DNA from: Brevinema andersonii
Lineage (GTDB): Bacteria; Spirochaetota; DYKD01
NCBI GenBank assembly: GCA_020722765.1
Contig: DYKD01000030.1
Span: 1-32,513 of the forward strand
Direction: 5' to 3'
DNA: 32,513 nucleotides
Translations under genes and position numbers: made by a program
The notes under the pieces: model-generated
Told to the model about the DNA's origin: nothing
The model's input: only the letters and a program-made list of their open reading frames with translations
Databases searched by the model: none
In this document: piece by piece, positions 29,567 to 32,513 of the stretch
Layout: each line of letters begins with the position of its first letter
How positions within the stretch are numbered: the stretch's first letter is position 1

Positions 29567-30754
29567 ATGGTCAAGAAAAATCAGAAACGGATGATGCGGA
29601 TAGGATTTTTTACAGATACCTATTATCCGACCATCAACGGTGTTTCCGCTTCTACTGAATATTTTGCAGAAGAGCTGGCTGCCTTGGGGCATCATGTGGC
29701 CATTTTCTGTCCGAAGTACAAAGGGTCTGAAAACGAGATTCGGGATATCAACAAGCCTGGTTTTTCCGTATATCGTTGCCCTTCTTTTCCTGTTTTCACA
29801 AATCCGGAACATGCTTTTACGTTCCCACAGCTTGGTTTTGGAGTGGATATCAGGAAGCTCAATCTTGACATTATCCATATACAGTCTCCATTTATTATTG
29901 GAAGCTATGGTGCTGCACTTGCCAGGAAACTGAAGATTCCCCTCACACAGACCTATCATACATTTTGGGAAGACTACCTTCATTATTTTGTATTCCCAAA
30001 ATTCATAACCAGACCTCTCATGATCTGGCAGAATACGCTTCTTTGCAACCAGTCCCTTGTCAATTTTGTCCCATCCCCCCAGATGACGCAAGGACTTGTT
30101 GATTACGGTGTGAAGACCAAACTTGTCGTATGCCCCACAGGAATTGACGTGGAGCGTTTCCGCAAGGAATCTAACAAGAAACTTGTAGCACGGAATCTTG
30201 GGCTTCCCAAAGACAAGCGTATCCTTCTTTTTGCTTCCCGCATGTGTGTTGAAAAGTCCGCTGATGTTGTCGTGAAAGCATTTTCCATCATCGCATCGGA
30301 GGAACCGGATACCATGCTGGTCATGACTGGTGATGGCCCAATGACAAAGGATATCATCAGGCTTGTGAAGAGGCTAAGGCTGGAAGACCGGGTCGTAGTG
30401 AAAGGTTATCTCAACAGGCCTGACCTTTATGCGCATTACGAAGCTGCTGAAATTTTCGTGTTTCCTTCAGTCTCAGAGACACAAGGGCTTGTTGTTCTGG
30501 AAGCACAGGCATTCGAGACTCCGGTTGTCGGAGTAGGACAGATGGGTGTCAAGATGATCATGAAGAATGATGTAGGCGGTTTTCTTGCAAAAGAAAGGAA
30601 TCCCAAGGAGATTGCGGATCTGTGCTTGAAGCTTCTGAGGGACAAGAAACTTTATGCAAGAAAATCAAAAGAAGCGCTTGCCAATTCCAGGAAATGGAAG
30701 ACTTCGGAATATGCAAAGCTGATGGAACAAGAGTTGTTAGCCCTATTAAAATAA
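29567..30754 (+). CDS. GT4-family glycosyltransferase (glycolipid-type)
   Basis: This 395-residue GT-B enzyme has an N-terminal acceptor domain starting MRIGFFTDTYYPTINGVSAS with a Gly-containing nucleotide loop (TINGV), and QSPFIIGSYGAALARKLKIP and YHTFWEDY, as in diacylglycerol glucosyltransferases. The C-terminal donor domain has VCPTGIDVERF, LFASRMCVEK (R225, K230) and the EX7E motif with E304 and E312 (SVSETQGLVVLEAQ). The family includes retaining enzymes that make glucosyl-diacylglycerol at the inner face of the membrane. The acceptor here is inferred. GAGGAG precedes ATG 29567. Confidence 0.9.
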   Translation: MVKKNQKRMMRIGFFTDTYYPTINGVSASTEYFAEELAALGHHVAIFCPKYKGSENEIRDINKPGFSVYRCPSFPVFTNPEHAFTFPQLGFGVDIRKLNLDIIHIQSPFIIGSYGAALARKLKIPLTQTYHTFWEDYLHYFVFPKFITRPLMIWQNTLLCNQSLVNFVPSPQMTQGLVDYGVKTKLVVCPTGIDVERFRKESNKKLVARNLGLPKDKRILLFASRMCVEKSADVVVKAFSIIASEEPDTMLVMTGDGPMTKDIIRLVKRLRLEDRVVVKGYLNRPDLYAHYEAAEIFVFPSVSETQGLVVLEAQAFETPVVGVGQMGVKMIMKNDVGGFLAKERNPKEIADLCLKLLRDKKLYARKSKEALANSRKWKTSEYAKLMEQELLALLK

Positions 30755-30787
30755 GTTTAAATTTGAGACAGTTATGGGAGGGATTCC

Positions 30788-31165
30788 ATGGAACGTGTAA
30801 GATGGGAAGAGCATAAGGGGAAAAAAATCCTTGTGCTTGATTACTCTGGTCTGAAAGCAGGGAAGGTTGACGAGAAACAGCAGCTTCTGGATGTGATCAG
30901 GCAAGCTTATGACGTTGTAGGCCAGCAGAATGAAAAGATCCGGTTTCTTTCCTATGTAGCCAACTCTTCTGCGGATAATGACATCATGGCACGACTCAAG
31001 GAATTTGCTGCGTTCTGCAACTCAAACGGAAAAGTGGACAAAGAATGTGTGGTGGGAATCAGTCCCCTGCAGAAGATATTTGTAAATACGATCAACATGT
31101 TCTCAAAAGCCAAACTTGTCATTTTTGATACTGTTGATCAAGCTAAGGAGTGGCTGGTTTCCTGA
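30788..31165 (+). CDS. SpoIIAA-like/STAS-related small protein
   Basis: This 125-residue protein has the opening WEEHKGKKILVLDYSGLK and the end AKLVIFDTVDQAKEWL, which are the first strand and final helix of SpoIIAA-like (STAS/SEC14-type) proteins. It lacks the SSG phospho-serine motif of true RsbV antagonists, so it is unlikely to be a kinase substrate of that type. GGGAGG precedes ATG 30788. Its TGA overlaps the ATG of the PHP pseudogene (TGATG), showing the two were once coupled. The function is unknown. Confidence 0.7.
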   Translation: MERVRWEEHKGKKILVLDYSGLKAGKVDEKQQLLDVIRQAYDVVGQQNEKIRFLSYVANSSADNDIMARLKEFAAFCNSNGKVDKECVVGISPLQKIFVNTINMFSKAKLVIFDTVDQAKEWLVS

Positions 31166-31484
31166 TGTATAAGTATGAGACACATGCACATACTTCAGAA
31201 GTCAGTGGATGCAGTAATGTGGAAGCCCAGGAACTTGTAAGGCTTTACGCTGAGGCAGGATAGTCAGGTGTTGTCATTACTGATCATTTTTATGGCGATT
31301 TTTTTCATTCCAGATCCATGAAGTCCTATAAGAATGCTGTTGACGATTTTCTTGTGGGATACAGGCTCGCCAAGGAAGAAGGAGAGCGTTCGGGTATAAA
31401 TGTATTTTTGGGGATGGAACTTCGGTTTTTTGTATCCTTGTTGAAAAGCAGGAAATACAGGCTCATCAGGACATGACAATGTGA
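31165..31484 (+). pseudogene. Decayed PHP-domain phosphoesterase
   Basis: From ATG 31165 the frame reads MYKYETHAHTSEVSGCSNVE with the PHP metal ligands H7 and H9, then AGxSGVVITDHF with the TDH motif. Codon 33 is TAG (31261-31263) exactly where PHP proteins have Tyr (EAGYxG), a one-base change from TAT or TAC. The frame continues past the stop (KNAVDDFLVGYRLAKEEGE, GMELRF). It then loses homology; after a T-run near 31430 another frame gives VEKQEIQAHQDMT, recalling the later QAHPxRxGM motif. So there is a nonsense mutation plus a frameshift and an internal deletion. Intact relatives are about 200-270 residues. Confidence 0.75.
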
Positions 31485-31524
31485 TTTCCAAAAACAGTTA
31501 GTCGAATTTTTAGGAGGTCTGATT

Positions 31525-31596
31525 ATGTCACAAGAGATTCACAAGTGTGCGCCCTCTGGTGCTGTTTATGAGGCTTTGAAAAGACTCGGAATGTAG
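31525..31596 (+). CDS. 23-codon ORF with a perfect ribosome site
   Basis: ATG 31525 follows TAGGAGG (31511-31517), and the frame encodes MSQEIHKCAPSGAVYEALKRLGM before TAG at 31594-31596. The peptide reads like the helical N-terminus of a normal protein. It stops just as the toxin-antitoxin region begins, so it is probably a truncated gene whose body was lost. A genuine small protein is possible. Confidence 0.35.
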   Translation: MSQEIHKCAPSGAVYEALKRLGM

Positions 31597-31597
31597 G

Positions 31598-31867
31598 TCA
31601 GTTGCCGGCGTTCTTCTTCTTTTTCTTAACGCATTGGGCGGAAGCTGAATCTAACTCTTTTAAAACTTCATCTGCAGAATATAGTTTTCCTTTTTTTGTG
31701 GTTTCTTTTTTAACAAAAGCTTCCACTTCCATTTTATCTACAAGATCTTCATATAATTCAATTATGGATCTTTTTAAGATTTTAGAACGATCCTCATGGT
31801 AATGTTTGCTGAGTTTATTTACAATGAGTTCTTCTGGTTCTGTAAAACGGATTGAAACTAATCCCAT
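31598..31867 (-). CDS. RelB-like ribbon-helix-helix antitoxin
   Basis: This 89-residue protein begins LVSIRFTEPEELIVNKLSKHYHEDRSKILKRSI, a ribbon-helix-helix: one beta strand, then two helices. It would dimerise on its operator. The remainder (DKMEVEAFVKKETTKKGKLYSADEVLKEL) is the charged, toxin-neutralising part, ending in a Lys-rich tail. Its ATG overlaps the last 10 bases of the toxin gene. Here the antitoxin follows the toxin, the reverse of most relBE pairs. Confidence 0.82.
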   Translation of the reverse strand: MGLVSIRFTEPEELIVNKLSKHYHEDRSKILKRSIIELYEDLVDKMEVEAFVKKETTKKGKLYSADEVLKELDSASAQCVKKKKKNAGN

Positions 31868-32127
31868 GGTTTGTATACCTCCACGCGTTTAGCGATTTGA
31901 ACGATTATATAATCATTGTTTTCAATGAAAAAAATAGCTCTATATTTATTTTTTCTAAGTCTATAAAATATTTGATCCTTTTCAGTGTGGATTTGCTTTA
32001 TATCAAACAAATTCATGTTTTTTGTCAAATCAATAGCTGCAAATGCATCATAAAAAAGTTTGAAGATGCTTTTTGGGATTTTGCCTTTTTTGAGAGCCTT
32101 AAGCACATCTTCATGTATTTTTATCAT
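31858..32127 (-). CDS. RelE/ParE-type toxin
   Basis: This 89-residue protein begins MIKIHEDVLKALKKGKIPKSIF. The core IHTEKDQIFYRLRKNKYRAIFFIENNDYIIVQIAKRVEVY has the RelE/ParE superfamily order of beta strands with basic residues (R and K) and a final KRxxxY. Such toxins cut mRNA at the ribosome or poison gyrase; which one applies cannot be told here. ATG 32127 is preferred over 32244, because the extra 39 residues run across the promoter and repeat. There is no ribosome site, and the promoter at 32134-32162 places the start on the ATG itself. Confidence 0.78.
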   Translation of the reverse strand: MIKIHEDVLKALKKGKIPKSIFKLFYDAFAAIDLTKNMNLFDIKQIHTEKDQIFYRLRKNKYRAIFFIENNDYIIVQIAKRVEVYKPWD

Positions 32128-32133
32128 ATATAC

Positions 32134-32162
32134 AATGTAATACAAATTGATTTGAAAGTCAA
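32134..32162 (-). promoter_or_regulatory. Promoter giving a leaderless toxin-antitoxin transcript
   Basis: On the minus strand TTGACT (32157-32162) and TACATT (32134-32139) are 17 bases apart. The -10 ends six bases before ATG 32127, so transcription would start on or next to the initiation codon. The absence of any Shine-Dalgarno there agrees. Confidence 0.45.
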
Positions 32163-32201
32163 GTTTTTTCTTATACACCCAACGAGGACGAATCTTATGA
32201 C

Positions 32202-32259
32202 GAGCCTTGCACTCTGATTTCGTATCAAAACTAAACGAAATCAAGTGTTCGCAAGGCTC
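32202..32259. repeat. Long imperfect inverted repeat upstream of the toxin-antitoxin pair
   Basis: GAGCCTTGC (32202-32210) pairs with GCAAGGCTC (32251-32259), and further in TGATTTCGT (32215-32223) pairs with ACGAAATCA (32234-32242), leaving a loop of about 10 bases. The surrounding 32165-32330 contains recurring TGACGAG/CGAGG words and GCCCGAAGGGC. It looks like a non-coding interspersed element. Confidence 0.6.
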
Positions 32260-32331
32260 ACGAGCCCTGTCGAGGGATCCTGACGAGGATTGCTGACGAG
32301 CAGTAGCCCGAAGGGCGTATCACGTTCCTTC

Positions 32332-32390
32332 CCAGGTTATCGAGTAATTTTACCGAAGGTGAAATTGTATCGAGATAACCTGGCGTTTTT
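32332..32390 (+). terminator. Large hairpin with T-run, possible terminator
   Basis: CCAGGTTATC (32332-32341) pairs with GATAACCTGG (32374-32383). An inner arm of about nine bases (AATTTTACC with GGTGAAATT, one mismatch) is around 32347-32367. GCGTTTTTT follows directly, so on the plus strand it resembles an oversized Rho-independent terminator. A flanking TTCCCAG/CTGGGAA pair offers a competing fold. Confidence 0.5.
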
Positions 32391-32513
32391 TCTGGGAAAT
32401 GGATGATACCGGTCTGTCCAGCAATAAAGAATCCTTTTTCTCTCCCCTGAACCATGCCTAAAAACGACTTTTAGACCCTTCAGCCTGGCATATTGAATTT
32501 TTTAAAAAACTCC
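32391..32513. other. Unassigned right-hand end of the window
   Basis: I find no convincing gene here. Short open frames on the minus strand (for example through 32258-32455) cross the inverted repeats and show no recognisable domain. This may be the tail of a repeat element or the fragment of a gene lying to the right. Confidence 0.3.

Noticed and set aside
32128-32244. Longer N-terminus of the toxin starting at 32244.
   Set aside because: The extra residues run through the inverted repeat and the promoter and are not part of the RelE/ParE fold.
32165-32400. Possible integron attC site beside the toxin-antitoxin module (treponemes can carry integrons).
   Set aside because: The palindromes do not show the paired RYYYAAC/GTTRRRY core sites at the right ends, and no integrase or second cassette is visible. 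A terminator or interspersed repeat fits better.
32258-32455. A 65-residue minus-strand frame at the right end.
   Set aside because: It crosses both inverted repeats, has no ribosome site and no recognisable domain.

Overview
The window is about 32.5 kb of gene-dense chromosome with an AT-leaning base composition. It belongs to a Gram-negative (double-membrane) bacterium. The evidence for two membranes is several signal-peptide outer-membrane beta-barrels, an MlaFED-type lipid transporter and lipoproteins. Three features are most like Spirochaetota: a UPF0164/PorV-like barrel, loose lipoboxes (F at -3) and an ispD/PIN-TRAM/CarD block. There is no rRNA or other decisive marker, so the phylum is an inference, and I see no tRNA, rRNA or CRISPR array.

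Layout from left to right. (1) 1-618 (-): a membrane-anchored M28-peptidase-like gene, broken by a frameshift at an A7 run and cut by the window edge. (2) 750-3040 (+): a tandem pair of related exported proteins, then a SpoU/TrmH RNA methyltransferase. (3) 3092-6673 (-): a partner-switching operon containing a ferritin-like protein, a GAF3-PP2C phosphatase, an RsbW-like ATPase and a STAS antagonist. (4) 6793-13297 (-): a tightly overlapping nine-gene operon made entirely of exported envelope proteins. It encodes an Fn3/FlgD-Ig-like protein, a PorV-like barrel with a charged tail, three further barrels, two SP-DUF5683-like proteins and two lipoproteins, one of which also carries a DUF5683-like module. 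I know no described system with this composition. (5) 13448-14026 (+): mntP. (6) 14110-24737 (-): a 14-gene housekeeping run, in transcription order rpsF, ssb, rpsR, a DUF2232-like membrane protein, rplI, dnaB, mlaE, mlaF, mlaD, radA, carD, a PIN-TRAM protein, ispD and ispF, with a structured leader before rpsF. (7) 25061-27050 (+): a small outer-membrane barrel, a DUF3783 protein and an unusual signal peptidase I with two extra membrane modules. (8) 27078-27989 (-): a DUF1848 Fe-S protein. (9) 28170-31165 (+): an orphan RsbW-like ATPase, a TPR protein, a GT4 glycosyltransferase and a SpoIIAA-like protein. (10) 31165-32513: a decaying or accessory end with a PHP-phosphoesterase pseudogene, a 23-codon ORF, a toxin-first RelE/RelB-type module and large inverted repeats.

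How the parts may work together. The envelope operon shares the PGxGQxYN-type membrane motif with the signal peptidase at 25902, although they are 12 kb apart. Together with the porin-like genes and the MCE transporter, this makes envelope biogenesis the theme of the window. A second theme is anti-sigma/antagonist signalling, with two HATPases, one STAS protein and one SpoIIAA-like protein. Two divergent gene pairs (at 667-715 and 13322-13370) appear to be driven by promoters whose -10 boxes overlap on opposite strands.

All family names rest on reading motifs by eye. No database search was run.
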